Part shown: piece after piece, positions 25,699 to 35,481 of the stretch
Position numbering within the stretch: position 1 is the first letter of the stretch
Layout: each line of letters begins with the position of its first letter
NCBI RefSeq assembly: GCF_030403745.1
Contig: NZ_JAQMWP010000030.1
Span: 1-64,000, forward strand
Reading direction: 5' to 3'
Length of the DNA: 64,000 bases
Source of the DNA: Streptomyces sp. S.PB5
Lineage (GTDB): Bacteria > Actinomycetota > Actinomycetes > Streptomycetales > Streptomycetaceae
Notes under the pieces: generated by a model
Seen by the model: only the letters and a program-made list of their open reading frames with translations
Databases searched by the model: none
What the model was told of the DNA's origin: nothing
Made by a program: the position numbers and the translations under genes

Positions 25699-26976
25699 GT
25701 GATCATCAAGAACGTGACCGTCATCGACGGCACCGGCGGTGCTGACCTGCCCGCCATGGACGTCCGCATCGCCGACGGGCGGTTCGAGGACATCCGTCCC
25801 TCCGCCGCGGACCCTGCCAGGGCGCCGAGCGGCGACGACGGCGAAGTGGTTCTGGATGGAGGCGGCGGCTACCTGCTGCCAGGTCTGTGGGAGAGCCATA
25901 CTCATCTGACCGGGTTCGCCATGTCCCTGCCGGAAGCCGAGCGGCTGCCGCACATCCAGAGGGCCATGGCCGGCTATCTGGCCTCCGGCATCACGTCGGT
26001 GTGTGATCTCGGGGGCTCGGTCACGCAGAGCCGCACGATCCGCGAGGCCGGGCGGGTCGGCGGCACCGCGGCATCGCTGTTCTTCGCCGGCCCGGTCTTC
26101 ACCAGTGTCCAAGGCTGGCCCCTGTCATTCCACGGCGAGCGTTCCATGGCCGTCGAAGTGGGCGATGTCGACGAGGCACATCGGCAGGTCGAGAAACTGC
26201 TCGACCAGGTCGACTTCGTCAAGTGCATCTTTGACGGAAAGCCCAGGGGTGGCGAGCGGCTTCCCCTGGCCGCGCTCGAGGCGATCATCCAGGCCGCGCA
26301 CGGCGCGGGCAGGAAGGTACTGGTCCATGTGGCAACAGGCACGGACCTGCGAGAGGCGGTCACGGCCGGAGCCGACTGCATCGAGCACTCCTTCGTCCCG
26401 GAGGATCCCGCCGATGCCAGCGAAGCGGAGCAGATCGCTGCCCTGCTGGCCGAGACGGGAACGCTCTACTGCCCAACGCTTGTCACCTGGGAGCAGCTGG
26501 GCCGCAGCGGGGATCCTGCCTACCTGGACGAACTCGTCGCTGACGGCATCTCCTCGGCCGAGGACGCGGCCGCGATCGCGGCTCGGCCCTTCTGGGGCAT
26601 GCCGTTCCCACACCACCCGGCCGACGAATCACAGACCCGGTTCGACTACGCCATGCGCACGCTGCCCCTCTTCCATGAGGCCGGGGTCAAGCTCGTCGCC
26701 GGAAGCGACATCGCGATGGCCATGCCCACGCCCGGCAGCGCCCTGCTGCGTGAGTTGCAACTGTTCACCAAGGCCGGACTGCCCCTGTCCGAGATCATCG
26801 CCACGGCCACCGGTCGCGCCGCGGAAAAGATCGGGAAGCGGGACGTCGTGGGCACCGTGACGGTGGGCGCCGTTGCTGACGCTCTGCTCCTGGACGCCGA
26901 CCCGCTCGCGGACATCTCCCACCTGATCGATCCGCGGCACCGCCGGGCCGTCATCAGCTCCGGCCGTCTCATCTAA
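25699..26976 (+). CDS. Amidohydrolase (imidazolonepropionase-like metal hydrolase)
   Basis: A 425-residue amidohydrolase. Metal ligands of the TIM barrel are visible: HTH in WESHTHLTG, the bridging Lys in DFVKCIFDG, His in LVHVATG, His in CIEHSF and Asp in GSDIAMA. The family cleaves cyclic amides, dipeptides or prolidase-type substrates using one or two metals. The GTG at 25699 (VIIKNVTVIDGTGG) has GAAGGG 8 bp upstream; the open frame continues upstream but without family similarity. There is no signal peptide in this start. It lies downstream of the molybdenum-hydroxylase operon, possibly in the same catabolic module. Confidence 0.88.
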   Translation: MIIKNVTVIDGTGGADLPAMDVRIADGRFEDIRPSAADPARAPSGDDGEVVLDGGGGYLLPGLWESHTHLTGFAMSLPEAERLPHIQRAMAGYLASGITSVCDLGGSVTQSRTIREAGRVGGTAASLFFAGPVFTSVQGWPLSFHGERSMAVEVGDVDEAHRQVEKLLDQVDFVKCIFDGKPRGGERLPLAALEAIIQAAHGAGRKVLVHVATGTDLREAVTAGADCIEHSFVPEDPADASEAEQIAALLAETGTLYCPTLVTWEQLGRSGDPAYLDELVADGISSAEDAAAIAARPFWGMPFPHHPADESQTRFDYAMRTLPLFHEAGVKLVAGSDIAMAMPTPGSALLRELQLFTKAGLPLSEIIATATGRAAEKIGKRDVVGTVTVGAVADALLLDADPLADISHLIDPRHRRAVISSGRLI

Positions 26977-27039
26977 TCGATCACCATTTGATGTAAACGT
27001 TGCGCAGGAGTTTCCGGTGTCGAGCGGCGTGCATGGCGC

Positions 27040-27437
27040 CAGGGTGACTGTCGAGGGCGGCACCGTGGAAGGCCGTTCGCGCTTAGGGTGTCGTCTCCTT
27101 CCTGGGAGTCCCGTACGCCGCGCCACCTTTCGGGGCGAACAGGATGCGGCCCCCGCAGCCGGTGATTGAAGGGGGACTACCCGCCTTCCATCCGGAGGCT
27201 TTTCCGCGAGGTGGGGAGCGAGGGGGGAGGGGTGCCTCAACCCCAACGTATGGACGCCCGACCTCAAGGCAGGCGGCCTCCCGGTGCTGGGGTGGATCCA
27301 TGGCGGCTCGTTCGCCAACGGCTCCAATTCCGTGGCGGCGTACGACGGGTCGGCCTTCGCGCGTAGCGGCGTGGTCTGCGTGACGATCAACTACCGGTTC
27401 GCCGCGGAGGGTTCTCTCTTCCTCGACGATGATGCGC
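27040..27437 (+). pseudogene. Type B carboxylesterase, N-terminal fragment
   Basis: Blocks of a type B carboxylesterase occur in successive frames: TVEGGTVEG, then FLGVPYAAPPFGANRMRPPQ, then WIHGGSFANGSNSVAAYDGS and VVCVTINYRFAAEG. The oxyanion HGG and the YAxPP motif are intact, but frameshifts occur near 27090 and 27200. The catalytic Ser region is missing because the sequence switches to an oxidoreductase at about 27437. Confidence 0.7.
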
Positions 27438-28100
27438 GACTGGCGCGTGGGGGACCGGGTGTGGGGGCTGATGCCACACCTCGTCTTCGGTGTCGTTGCC
27501 GAGTACGTTGCCGCTCCCGAGCAGCGGCTCGCCCGGGCTCCGGAGAACCTGACTCCGCTGGAAGCGCCGTGCTACCGACGTCGGGCACCACCGTCGTGAC
27601 CGCCCTGACCGAGAAGGCCGGCTTCGTCAGCGGTGAGCGGCTCTTGGTCCGTGGGGCCACGGGAGGCGTGGAAAGCGTCACGTGCAGTTGGGCAAGGCTC
27701 TCGGCGCCCACGTCACCGCACTCGCCGGTGCCCGCAACCTCGGCTGGATCGTAGAAATGGGCGCTGACGAAGCCTTGGACTACCGCACGACTCGGCCGGA
27801 GGACCTCGACCGTTTCGATGTGGCCCTCGACGTTGTGGACACGCGCCTGGGCGCCTACGGGGCACGGCTCATCCGCATGGGCCGCATGGTCGCGCTGGCC
27901 TTCGACCACGGCCGTCCCCTCGCGTCCATCGAGCGGATCACCGAACTCACCAGACCGGCCTGGACGGGAAGCGTCCGCCCCGCGGTGGACACCGTCTTTT
28001 CGAAGTCGGACATCGCGGAAGCGCACCGCCGCCTCGAAGCAAGCGGCATGCGCAGGAAGTCACTTCGGGATCTCCCGCGTTTCCATGGCGCTTTCAAGAT
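27438..28100 (+). pseudogene. MDR-family (quinone oxidoreductase-like) dehydrogenase fragment
   Basis: The first frame has VGDRVWGLMPHLVFGVVAEY and VAAPEQRLARAPENLTPLEA; a frameshift near 27570 leads to LLVRGATGG, and a third frame carries VQLGKALGAHVTALAGARNL with GADEALDY. These are the nucleotide-binding and C-terminal parts of a zinc-independent medium-chain reductase. The N-terminus is replaced by esterase sequence, and at least two frameshifts are present. Confidence 0.7.
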
Positions 28101-28288
28101 CATCCCTCGTGCGATGCCCGTCACCAGCACCTATACCGACCAAAAGCGGAATCGAGCACCACCGAGCGCGCGAGGGATGGATCGGCGAGCCGTGGATCGG
28201 TGAGTCCTGGATGCGTGGCTGACGAGCGCCCAGCATGGACGCACAGACCGACCGCGGCTGACGCGTCGCTGAACGAAAGAGACCACTG

Positions 28289-29221
28289 ATGGCTCGGAAC
28301 ATCGACATCACCATCCCCGACCTGGCCGGGAAGCTCGCACTCGTCACCGGGGCGAGCGACGGGCTCGGGTTCATCATGGCCTCCCGCCTCGCCCAAGCGG
28401 GCGCGGAGGTGATCATGCCGGTCCGTAACCCAACCAAGGGCGAGCAGGCCGCCGACCGCATCCGTGACCTCGTCCCGGGCGCGAGGGTCACCACCCGGGC
28501 CCTGGACCTGGCCTCGCTCGACTCCGTGACCGCCCTCATCAAGCAGCTCGTGGGCGAGGGCCGCCCGATCAACCTGCTCATCAACAACGCCGGCGTGATG
28601 CAACCCCCGAGCCGCCTGACCACCCAGGACGGGTTCGAGTTGCAGTTCGGCACCAACCACCTCGGCCACTTCGCCCTCACCCAGGGCCTGTTGCCCCTGC
28701 TCATCGAGGGCAGGGCCCGGGTCACCCACCAGACGAGCATCGCCGCCCGCAGCGGCGCGATCAACTGGGACGACCTCAACTGGGACCGCGACTACGACGT
28801 CACGAAGGCCTACCGCCAGTCCAAGATCGCCGTCGGCCTGTTCTCCCGCGAACTCGACGTCCGCAGCGCCGCGGCCGGCTGGGGCATCACCAGCAACCTC
28901 TCCCACCCCGGCGTCTCCCCCACCAACCTCCTCTCCGCCCAGCCCGGCATGGGACGGCAGAAGGACACCGGCGCCATCCGGATGATCCGCGTGCTCTCCC
29001 GCGTCGGCGTCCTCGGCACCCCGGCCACCGCCGCCCTCCCCGCACTACTGGCCGCCACCAGCCCCGACGCGCGGGGCGGCCAGTTCTACGGCCCCAACCG
29101 AGCCGACGTCGGCGGCGCCCCCGCCGAGCAGACACTGTGGCCCCCGCTGCGCGACTTGGCCGAGGCCCGCAAGATCTGGGAGGCATCCGAGCGGCTGATC
29201 GGTGCGCGATTCCCCGCCTGA
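28289..29221 (+). CDS. Short-chain dehydrogenase/reductase
   Basis: A 310-residue SDR of the extended retinol-dehydrogenase-like type. The cofactor motif TGASDGLG is at about residues 19-26 and NNAG follows the middle of the domain. The usual Ser lies in THQTSIAARSG, and the YxxxK catalytic pair is AYRQSK. R46 in PVRNPTKGE after strand 2 suggests NADP(H). The ribosome site GAAAGAG is weak. The start region duplicates a scrap at 10827, so the gene family has been copied within this window. No partner gene indicates the substrate. Confidence 0.9.
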   Translation: MARNIDITIPDLAGKLALVTGASDGLGFIMASRLAQAGAEVIMPVRNPTKGEQAADRIRDLVPGARVTTRALDLASLDSVTALIKQLVGEGRPINLLINNAGVMQPPSRLTTQDGFELQFGTNHLGHFALTQGLLPLLIEGRARVTHQTSIAARSGAINWDDLNWDRDYDVTKAYRQSKIAVGLFSRELDVRSAAAGWGITSNLSHPGVSPTNLLSAQPGMGRQKDTGAIRMIRVLSRVGVLGTPATAALPALLAATSPDARGGQFYGPNRADVGGAPAEQTLWPPLRDLAEARKIWEASERLIGARFPA

Positions 29222-29688
29222 GGTCCCGGCGCCATCGCAGTCGACGGGCTGCCCGCCAGATCGGCGACCTAGCGCTGGCTCAGCTCCACCTCGGGATGCT
29301 GCTGCGCCAATATGCGCCGACGCGGAGCCTGGACGGCGTTGTGGTCCAGCCGGCCGCAGCCTTGGAAGGGCCTCTCCTGCTGGTCCGGTCGTGTCCGGCG
29401 CCCGATGCTGGGGCAGCATCGAAGACCAACGGTTTCCTCGGTCACGCCTGGCAGACACTGATCGAACGCCTCGTGCACTGATGGCGCGCGGCTCGGGGCA
29501 GCAGCCTCGCGCCCCTGCTTGCCTGCTGCAACACCGATGCGACCCCGCGCGGGACGGCCCTCGACCGTGCGCTGACGTGGCGACGCGCGTCGTAAGGGGG
29601 GATCGACAGGCCGTGGATCCGCGAATGCACGGGCGATAGAAGTGAAGCAGCACGGAGAAGAGAGCAACGTTCAGAAGGGGGGAGCGCC
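29222..29688. other. Intergenic region, possible gene debris
   Basis: 467 bp without a recognisable domain. Short frames on both strands have no family similarity that I can see. Confidence 0.4.
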
Positions 29689-30528
29689 GTGATCGATCGC
29701 ACAGGGCTGGCCGGCTTTCTCCGTAACCGTCGCGAGGCACTGCAGCCGGAGGACGTCGGCATGCCTCGGGGACGGCGTCGCAGAACCAGCGGGCTACGGC
29801 GGGAGGAGGTCGCGGCGCTGTGCAACATGTCAGCCGACTATTACGCCCGTCTGGAGCGCGAGCGTGGTCCGCAGCCGTCACCGCAGATGCTCGCCTCGAT
29901 CGCCCAGGGGCTCCACCTGTCCATAGACGAGCGTGACCATCTGTTCCGGCTGGCCGGGCACAACCCGCCGCCGCGTGGCAGCTCCAGTGAGCACATCAGT
30001 CCCGGGCTGCTGCGCGTTCTTGACCGACTGCAGGACACGCCCGCGGAGATCGTCACCGAACTCGGCGAGACCTTGCGGCAGACACCGATGGGCGTCGCCC
30101 TCACCGGCGATACGACGCAGTACACCGGTCCTGCTCGAAGCTCCGGCTACCGGTGGTTCACCGACCCGCGCGCCCGAGACCTGTACGCTCCGGAGCAGCA
30201 CGCGTTCATGACCCGGATGTACGCCGCAGGCCTGCGCGGGATCGTCACCCTCAGGGGTCCCGACTCCCGAGCCGCATATCTCGCGGATCTGCTCCTGGAC
30301 TCCAACGAAGAGTTCCAGCGGGTGTGGGACGAGCACGAGATCGGGATCCGCCCGCGCGAGGTCAAGCACTTCGTTCACCCGGAGGTCGGTGCCCTGGAGC
30401 TGACCTGCCAGCGCCTGATCGACCCGGACCAAGCCCATTCCCTGATGGTCTACACCGCCGTCCCCGGCACGGAGAGCTACGAGAAGCTGGAGGTCCTGTC
30501 CGTGATCGGCGCACAGACGCTGCCCTGA
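29689..30528 (+). CDS. XRE-family regulator with MmyB-like ligand domain
   Basis: A 279-residue regulator. The helix-turn-helix spans about residues 35-80 (TSGLRREEVAALCNMSADYY then ARLERERG), the hallmark of a large actinobacterial family. The C-terminal MmyB-like PAS-type domain carries YRWFTDPRARDLY and LTCQRLIDPDQAH. The GTG start has AAGGGGGGAG upstream. Genes of this family are often next to an SDR that they control, and an SDR lies 467 bp upstream here on the same strand. The relationship is suggestive only. Confidence 0.9.
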   Translation: MIDRTGLAGFLRNRREALQPEDVGMPRGRRRRTSGLRREEVAALCNMSADYYARLERERGPQPSPQMLASIAQGLHLSIDERDHLFRLAGHNPPPRGSSSEHISPGLLRVLDRLQDTPAEIVTELGETLRQTPMGVALTGDTTQYTGPARSSGYRWFTDPRARDLYAPEQHAFMTRMYAAGLRGIVTLRGPDSRAAYLADLLLDSNEEFQRVWDEHEIGIRPREVKHFVHPEVGALELTCQRLIDPDQAHSLMVYTAVPGTESYEKLEVLSVIGAQTLP

Positions 30529-30649
30529 ACCGGCGGCCCGAAGACCTACTCGGCCGGATGCCGTCATGACGACGTTCGACGTCGGCATCGATTCGAACTT
30601 CGACCGTCTGGCGTTACTCACGCTGAACTCGTAGAGCCTGTCGGTGCGA

Positions 30650-31110
30650 TCACCAGGGCTCGATGACCAGGCCGGATCTTCTCAGCCTGCGCTTGACGAC
30701 GCGAACGAGGGCGTTCAGGTCGGTCGCCACGAAGTTGGCAATGGGGCGCTTCAGGAGCGACCAGATGCCCTCCGCAGGATTCAACTCGGGTGGATAGGAG
30801 GGCATCTGGAAGATTCGCAACCAGTGCGTGTGTGCCTCGGCGAAGATGGTGAGTTGTTGGTGGACAGCGAGGATCAGGTCCCGGTACTCACGAAGTGCGG
30901 TGGTTCACCGGGGCGGTAGCAGACGGCGCGGACGATGTGGACCCGGCCGTTGCGTCTGCTGCGGACCCGCACCGTGGGGCGTGCTCCGCGTGGTGCCCAG
31001 GTTCGTCCCTTCGGCGGCCTCAGCCGCTGTCCGGCTTCGTCCTCGAAGCGGACGTAAGTCGCCCAGGCTGTGCCGCGGCGGGCGAAAGACAACAAGCTCG
31101 CCGCCGGCAC
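30650..31110 (-). pseudogene. IS630-family transposase remnant with internal deletion
   Basis: The upstream part reads VRFEDEAGQRLRPPKGRTWA, with the first catalytic Asp/Glu region. The downstream part in another frame reads FQMPSYPPELNPAEGIWSLL, containing the terminal Glu of the DDE triad, and ends naturally at 30650. The block with the second Asp is deleted near 30890. It is inactive. Confidence 0.75.
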
Positions 31111-31310
31111 CGACCGCAGCCGCAGCTGTCGGCCGGTGATCGGGATCGTTCATCCACTCCGCTGTCGACGACCACTCCCGCCTGGCCCACAGCGAGATCG
31201 TCACCGACGAGCGCAAGGAAACCGCCGCTTCTGGCAGCGAGTGAACGCCTTCTTCACTGCCCACGGCATCACCGTCAAACGGGCCCTGACGGACAACGGC
31301 TGCTGCTACG
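31080..31310 (+). pseudogene. IS481-family transposase fragment
   Basis: Frames carry IHSAVDDHSRLAHSEIVTDE and then WQRVNAFFTAHGITVKRALT with DNGCCY, the first two Asp blocks of an IS481 DDE domain. A frameshift separates them near 31220. The ends are lost at the IS630 remnant and at the NTF2-like gene. Confidence 0.7.
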
Positions 31311-31335
31311 GAGCTCTTCATGTTGTGGTCCTGTC

Positions 31336-31728
31336 TCAGGCGGCCAGCTGCCGGTGCAAGGCCTTCGCGTCGTGGACGTTCGTCATGTGCACGAACCGGC
31401 CGTCACGGACGTGGTAGACGGCGAACTCAACGATCTCGAAGGAGGCGCCGTTGGGCGCCGCACCCAGCCATTCTTTGGCGGGCGTGCCGGTGTTCAGCAG
31501 CCGTGCAGCCAGGTGGTCGCCGTTCACGGAAAGCTCCTGAATCTCCCAGTGCAGGTCCGGAACCGTGTTCCCAAGATCAGTGAGCGCCGAAACGATGAGA
31601 TCAGCCGTAACGGCGTCGCCGAAGTATGTGAGGTCGTCGCCGAGGAACTCACGAATGCCGGCGAAGTCGTGAGCGTTGAGGGTCTCGATGTAGCGCGTGT
31701 AGAAGGCGCGCAGGTCAGTGTCTGACAT
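31336..31728 (-). CDS. SnoaL/NTF2-like protein
   Basis: A 130-residue cone-shaped NTF2-fold protein (MSDTDLRAFYTRYIETLNAH, FEIVEFAVYHVRDGRFVHMT). Members are small polyketide cyclases, ester cyclases, isomerases or simple binding proteins. The Asp/His residues typical of SnoaL cyclases cannot be assigned with certainty. It is divergent from an AraC-type gene 76 bp away, which probably controls it. Confidence 0.85.
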   Translation of the reverse strand: MSDTDLRAFYTRYIETLNAHDFAGIREFLGDDLTYFGDAVTADLIVSALTDLGNTVPDLHWEIQELSVNGDHLAARLLNTGTPAKEWLGAAPNGASFEIVEFAVYHVRDGRFVHMTNVHDAKALHRQLAA

Positions 31729-31787
31729 GGTTCCTCGCTTGGTGGTGATCCAGCACCTTGCTGGTCACACCAGCTTCACCCAGCCCG

Positions 31788-31806
31788 ATGTTACGATCCA
31801 TAACAT
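31788..31806. promoter_or_regulatory. Inverted repeat over the AraC gene start
   Basis: ATGTTA-N7-TAACAT, perfect 6-bp arms, covers the ATG of the AraC gene at 31805 and lies 60 bp upstream of the NTF2-like gene. A regulator bound here would affect both divergent promoters. Confidence 0.45.
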
Positions 31807-32911
31807 GTCGTCCAGGGTTCTTTATCGATCGTCCAGCGCGCCGACCGCAGCGCCCTCCGATCCCGTGGCCGACACGATCGGCCTCTTGCGACCTCGGACC
31901 GAGGCCCACCCCGGCCTGCATGCCGCAGCGCCTTGGGCGGTGCAGTTCGACGCCTTCGACTTTGTCGAGATCGGGTGCGCGGTTCGCGGCGCGTGCTGGC
32001 TGGTAGTGGAAGGGCGTGAGCCGCTGTACCTGGAGGAGGGCGATTTCTACCTCCTGAAGTCACCCGGCCCCCACACCCTCGCCAGTTCGCTGACCGCGAC
32101 ACCCCGACCTGGCCGAGCATTGTTTGAGAGCGCCTCGCAAGGCGTCGCACGGCTTGGCGCCGAGGCCGACGAGACCAACTACGTGTGCATGGCGTCTCTT
32201 TGGTTCGACGAGGCCAATGCTCCGCTCCTGCTGGAGATCCTTCCCCCGCTTGTGCACTTGCCGGCGACGAATCCCCTGATGCGCCAAGTCGCCTACGTAA
32301 CCGAACTGTTGGGGATCGAGGTCGAGAACAGAGCTGTAGGACGGTCCCTCGTCCTGGATCATCTCGCACAGATCATGTTCGTTCAGGTACTCAGGGCACA
32401 CGTCGCGCAAACCGACCAGCCCGCCGGATGGCTAGGAGCACTCAGCGATGACGGAATCGGCGCAGCGCTGCGCGCCATGCATGCCGACGTCGCCCATCGC
32501 TGGACCCTTCGTGAGCTCGCGGCCATCAGCCATCTTTCTCGATCCGCTTTCGCAGCCAAGTTCAAGAAAGAGGTCGGCGTTGCGCCCCTGGAATATCTGA
32601 TCCAGTGGAGGATGAGCCTCGCCCGTGACGCGCTTCGCCGTGACACGCGTTCCATCTCCGAACTGGCCTTTGCGACCGGATATGAGTCGGAGAGCGCGTT
32701 CAGCACGGCGTTTCGCCGCGTCGTAGGCGTCTCGCCGCGGGAGTTCCGCCACGGTGCACGGCGTGCTGCAAGCGCCTCCACTGAACACGAAGATCATTCG
32801 ACTCCCTGTCAAGAGCCAGAGCAATCAGCACCAACCTCGGGCTTTCATCCAGAAACCGCAGCTCAACCGATCAAGGAACGTGTGGATCGGACGGAGTTCC
32901 CGGTCGGGTGA
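31805..32911 (+). CDS. AraC-family transcriptional regulator
   Basis: A 368-residue activator. The N-terminal cupin-type ligand domain (AraC_binding_2/cupin_6 type, LEEGDFYLLKSPGPHTL) spans about residues 25-210. Two C-terminal HTHs follow: WTLRELAAISHLSRSAFAAK and ISELAFATGYESESAFSTAF, then SPREFR. ATG 31805 is preferred; the open frame upstream runs through the divergent promoter. The last about 45 residues (EHEDHSTPCQEPEQ...) are atypical and run toward the IS5 remnant. The natural stop may have been lost and the tail supplied by foreign sequence. Confidence 0.88.
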   Translation: MSSRVLYRSSSAPTAAPSDPVADTIGLLRPRTEAHPGLHAAAPWAVQFDAFDFVEIGCAVRGACWLVVEGREPLYLEEGDFYLLKSPGPHTLASSLTATPRPGRALFESASQGVARLGAEADETNYVCMASLWFDEANAPLLLEILPPLVHLPATNPLMRQVAYVTELLGIEVENRAVGRSLVLDHLAQIMFVQVLRAHVAQTDQPAGWLGALSDDGIGAALRAMHADVAHRWTLRELAAISHLSRSAFAAKFKKEVGVAPLEYLIQWRMSLARDALRRDTRSISELAFATGYESESAFSTAFRRVVGVSPREFRHGARRAASASTEHEDHSTPCQEPEQSAPTSGFHPETAAQPIKERVDRTEFPVG

Positions 32912-33099
32912 TCTCCTGGCAGTGCGCGCATGAAGGCGGGGCCTCGGGGCAGGCCGATTGCGACAGTCACGGGATCCATGGCTCATCCGCTCCGAAGACC
33001 TCGCCGCCCACCGGTTCGACGAGGCCCGGCTCACCGTGCAGGGCTGAGCGCTGTCCCGTAAATGATCTTTGGCGTGGCGGTGGCCTGCTGGTTTCTGCG

Positions 33100-33840
33100 T
33101 CACCCGGCGAGGGTGAGGTTGTGCAAGCGGGCGATGCCGAGCATGGCGTGGTGAACGCCGTCGCCTTTCAGACGGCAGTCGCGAAGGATCTGCCAGCTCT
33201 TCATCCGGGCGAAGACGTGCTCCACGCGGGCGCGGACTTTGCGGTGTGAGGTGTTGTGCTCCTCCTTCCAGACCGTGAGTTCGGCCTGGCCCTTCTCGCG
33301 ACGGTGGGGGATAACCAGGCCGGTGCCCCGGTAGCCCCCGTCCGCGATGACCGTGGTCTTGCCGATGCGTCCTTCGCGCCGGACAGCTCCCATGCCCTGC
33401 AGTCGTTGCAGTTCCTCGGCAGGGGCAGGCCGACGGCGGCGACGAGCGGAGTGTCGGCGTCAATGACGACCTGGTGGTTGGTGGAGTACCGATAGCTTTT
33501 CGACTGTTCGGCGATGGCGTGGTCACGGGTGGGGACCAGGGTGTCGTTGGGTGCCGTCCACGATCAACAGGCATCCTTGCGGAACCGCTTGCGCTGCTGG
33601 AGCGCGAACGCCGGACCGAGCTGATCAATGATGCGGTCCGCAGCCGACTTCGACACCCCGAACAGCGGCGCCGGCCGCCGCAGGGTGAGGTTTGTCCGCC
33701 AGTACACGGCGACCAGCAGCACGTGGTCCTCCAGCGGCAGGCTCCACGGCTGGCCCTGCGGACGGGGTCTGCACCCTCGCGCCGCAACATCGTGATCAGC
33801 CTGCCGGACTGACGCGGGCTCAGCCCGCTGAACGGGGCTA
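33100..33840 (-). pseudogene. IS5-family transposase pseudogene
   Basis: The intact C-terminal frame reads GKTTVIADGGYRGTGLVIPH, HRKVRARVEHVFARMKSWQI and GIARLHNLTLAG. Upstream frames hold the N-terminal helix-turn-helix (FGVSKSAADRIIDQLGPAFA) with several frameshifts between 33400 and 33600. It is inactive. Confidence 0.75.
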
Positions 33841-33858
33841 TCCAGACACCTCAGGGCT

Positions 33859-34179
33859 CTAACGAGTCAAGTCCTCGTCGGTGAGCCCGTGGTTTCCCCA
33901 GCGGTTCCAGAGCGTGTGGTGCCAGTCATCGGCATCGGGTCCGGGTGGTGCGACCGCCGGCACCGGGCCTGGGCTGGTCTCGATCAGGTGCAGCAGCGAC
34001 CAGGCGACGCCGTAGCAGTCGTCGGGGCCGAAGCAGGCAGCCAGGGCCTGCGCCTCGTTCCGTGTGACGGGTGCGGATATGGCTTCGAGTTGTTTGACTC
34101 GCCGGTCGATCTCCTCCTCGTCGGCGTCCCAGTCGGGGAGGGGGCCGTCGGCGACAAACGTCTGAACTTCGGGTCTCAT
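33859..34179 (-). CDS. Small acidic hypothetical protein
   Basis: 106 residues from MRPEVQTFVADGPLPDWDAD; it contains VTRNEAQALAACFGPDDCYG and a proline-rich stretch before DDWHHTLWNRWGNHGL. The Asp/Glu-rich soluble protein resembles orphan hypothetical or immunity-like proteins of Streptomyces; I assign no family. It sits between two transposase remnants and has no clear ribosome site, so its expression is uncertain. Confidence 0.45.
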   Translation of the reverse strand: MRPEVQTFVADGPLPDWDADEEEIDRRVKQLEAISAPVTRNEAQALAACFGPDDCYGVAWSLLHLIETSPGPVPAVAPPGPDADDWHHTLWNRWGNHGLTDEDLTR

Positions 34180-34231
34180 CTGCGAATGATCGACCGCTGT
34201 GGGCGACCTGAGCAAGGCGCGATGCCGCACG

Positions 34232-34805
34232 TCAGGCGGCAGCTGTCTCGGTCGCCGAGGGCGGTGAGGGGGAGGCGGCCAGTTCGTAGAACCGTTCGCC
34301 GTGCTGGCGGCAGTGGTAGAGCTGGCCGATCATGCGGTTGAAGAGGTTGCGCTGGGCGGCAGCGTGCCAGTCCGCATGGCTGTCGCGGCGGCGCCGGTAA
34401 TGGGCTTTGGCGCCGGGTGAGGCGGTGATCGCGGAGAAGGCCCAGAGGTATCCGGCGTGGTTGAGGCGGTCGTTTTTCACCCAGCGTCGGGTGACAGTGG
34501 ACTTCTTGCCGGAGGCCCGGGTGATGGGCGAGACGCCGGCGTATGCCTTCAGGCCGCGGGCGTCGGCGAACCGCTGTCGGTCGTCCCCGATCTCGGCGAG
34601 CACCCGGGCGCCGAGCTGGGTGCCGAGGCCGGGGAAGCTGAGGATGATCTCAGCGTCCGGGTGCTGAGGGAACGCCTCCTCCACCGCCTCGGCGAGGTTG
34701 TCGGCCGCGGTGCAGGCAGCCTCCAGCTGCATCAGGAGAGCAAGCATCCAGGGCGACGTCGTGTGTCTTCTCCGCCCAGTCGATGCCGCAGTAGATCAAG
34801 ATCTT
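34232..34805 (-). pseudogene. IS110-family transposase with large internal deletion
   Basis: A start piece LIYCGIDWAEKTHDVAL (catalytic Asp block) is joined out of frame to the C-terminal part, which has LSFPGLGTQLGARVLAEIGD and LKAYAGVSPITRASGKKSTV with the catalytic Ser region. About 200 residues of the middle are gone, including the remaining DEDD residues. Confidence 0.75.
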
Positions 34806-35300
34806 TCCCCTCCCCGTGCTCGGGTGTTCGTCCTGGTCACGAGCTCATGCGGAACCACGCAGCGACCTAATCCAAGGACTCGACTTGAGGCCGGTCCGCC
34901 ACCTCAGCAGCTGTTCGTGGCACCAGCTCACTGCACGGGCCCCGGTCTGCTTTGGAGCTGAAGCGGCTCGGGCGTCATGAGGGGTCACCATGCAGCAGGC
35001 TCGCACCACAGACACCAACGAGTGATCAAGCGAGCGGTGTTGACGATGGTGGCAGTCACGAGAGCGTCGGGCATCACCGGTCTGGATATAGGGATCAGGT
35101 CCCCGGACGACTCAAGGCGTCAGCCCGACACTCACGTGACCGCCATCGCGACCAACATCTGCTGAAACAGCCCGGGCGTACGTCTCTCAGGGCTGTCGTT
35201 ACCCCGGATTGGGACGGCTCCGATGCCGTGATCACACCAGCCACCACGAGATCATCGCCGAAGTCCCCAGGGTCGCCCGACCTCTCCATGGCGCACGATG
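34806..35300. other. Upstream region of the terpene synthase gene
   Basis: About 500 bp with no gene I recognise. Weak short frames exist on both strands. The promoter of the terpene synthase probably lies in or just after this segment. Confidence 0.45.
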
Positions 35301-35315
35301 TACCAACCGTTGGTA
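35301..35315. promoter_or_regulatory. TetR-type palindromic operator upstream of the terpene synthase
   Basis: TACCAACCGTTGGTA: perfect 7-bp arms around one base, 167 bp upstream of the synthase start. The shape is typical of TetR-family operators. The only TetR gene nearby is the truncated one at 37020. Confidence 0.6.
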
Positions 35316-35481
35316 CTGGCTCAACACTCCAGATTTGGCGCTCACCACAGAGAGCCCCCGGTGTGCCTATTGGCCGACCGTGCGGCCTGGTCTACTGGTC
35401 GCAGCCGAACCCGCAGGCACGCCGCGCACCCTGGCCACATGCGAGCCCTCCGTGCGGTTTCGGCCCCGCAGGAGGAACCCC

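Noticed and set aside
23000..26112. 1132-residue minus-strand open frame
   Set aside because: Antisense of paoC and the amidohydrolase, with low-complexity Gly/Arg/Val composition.
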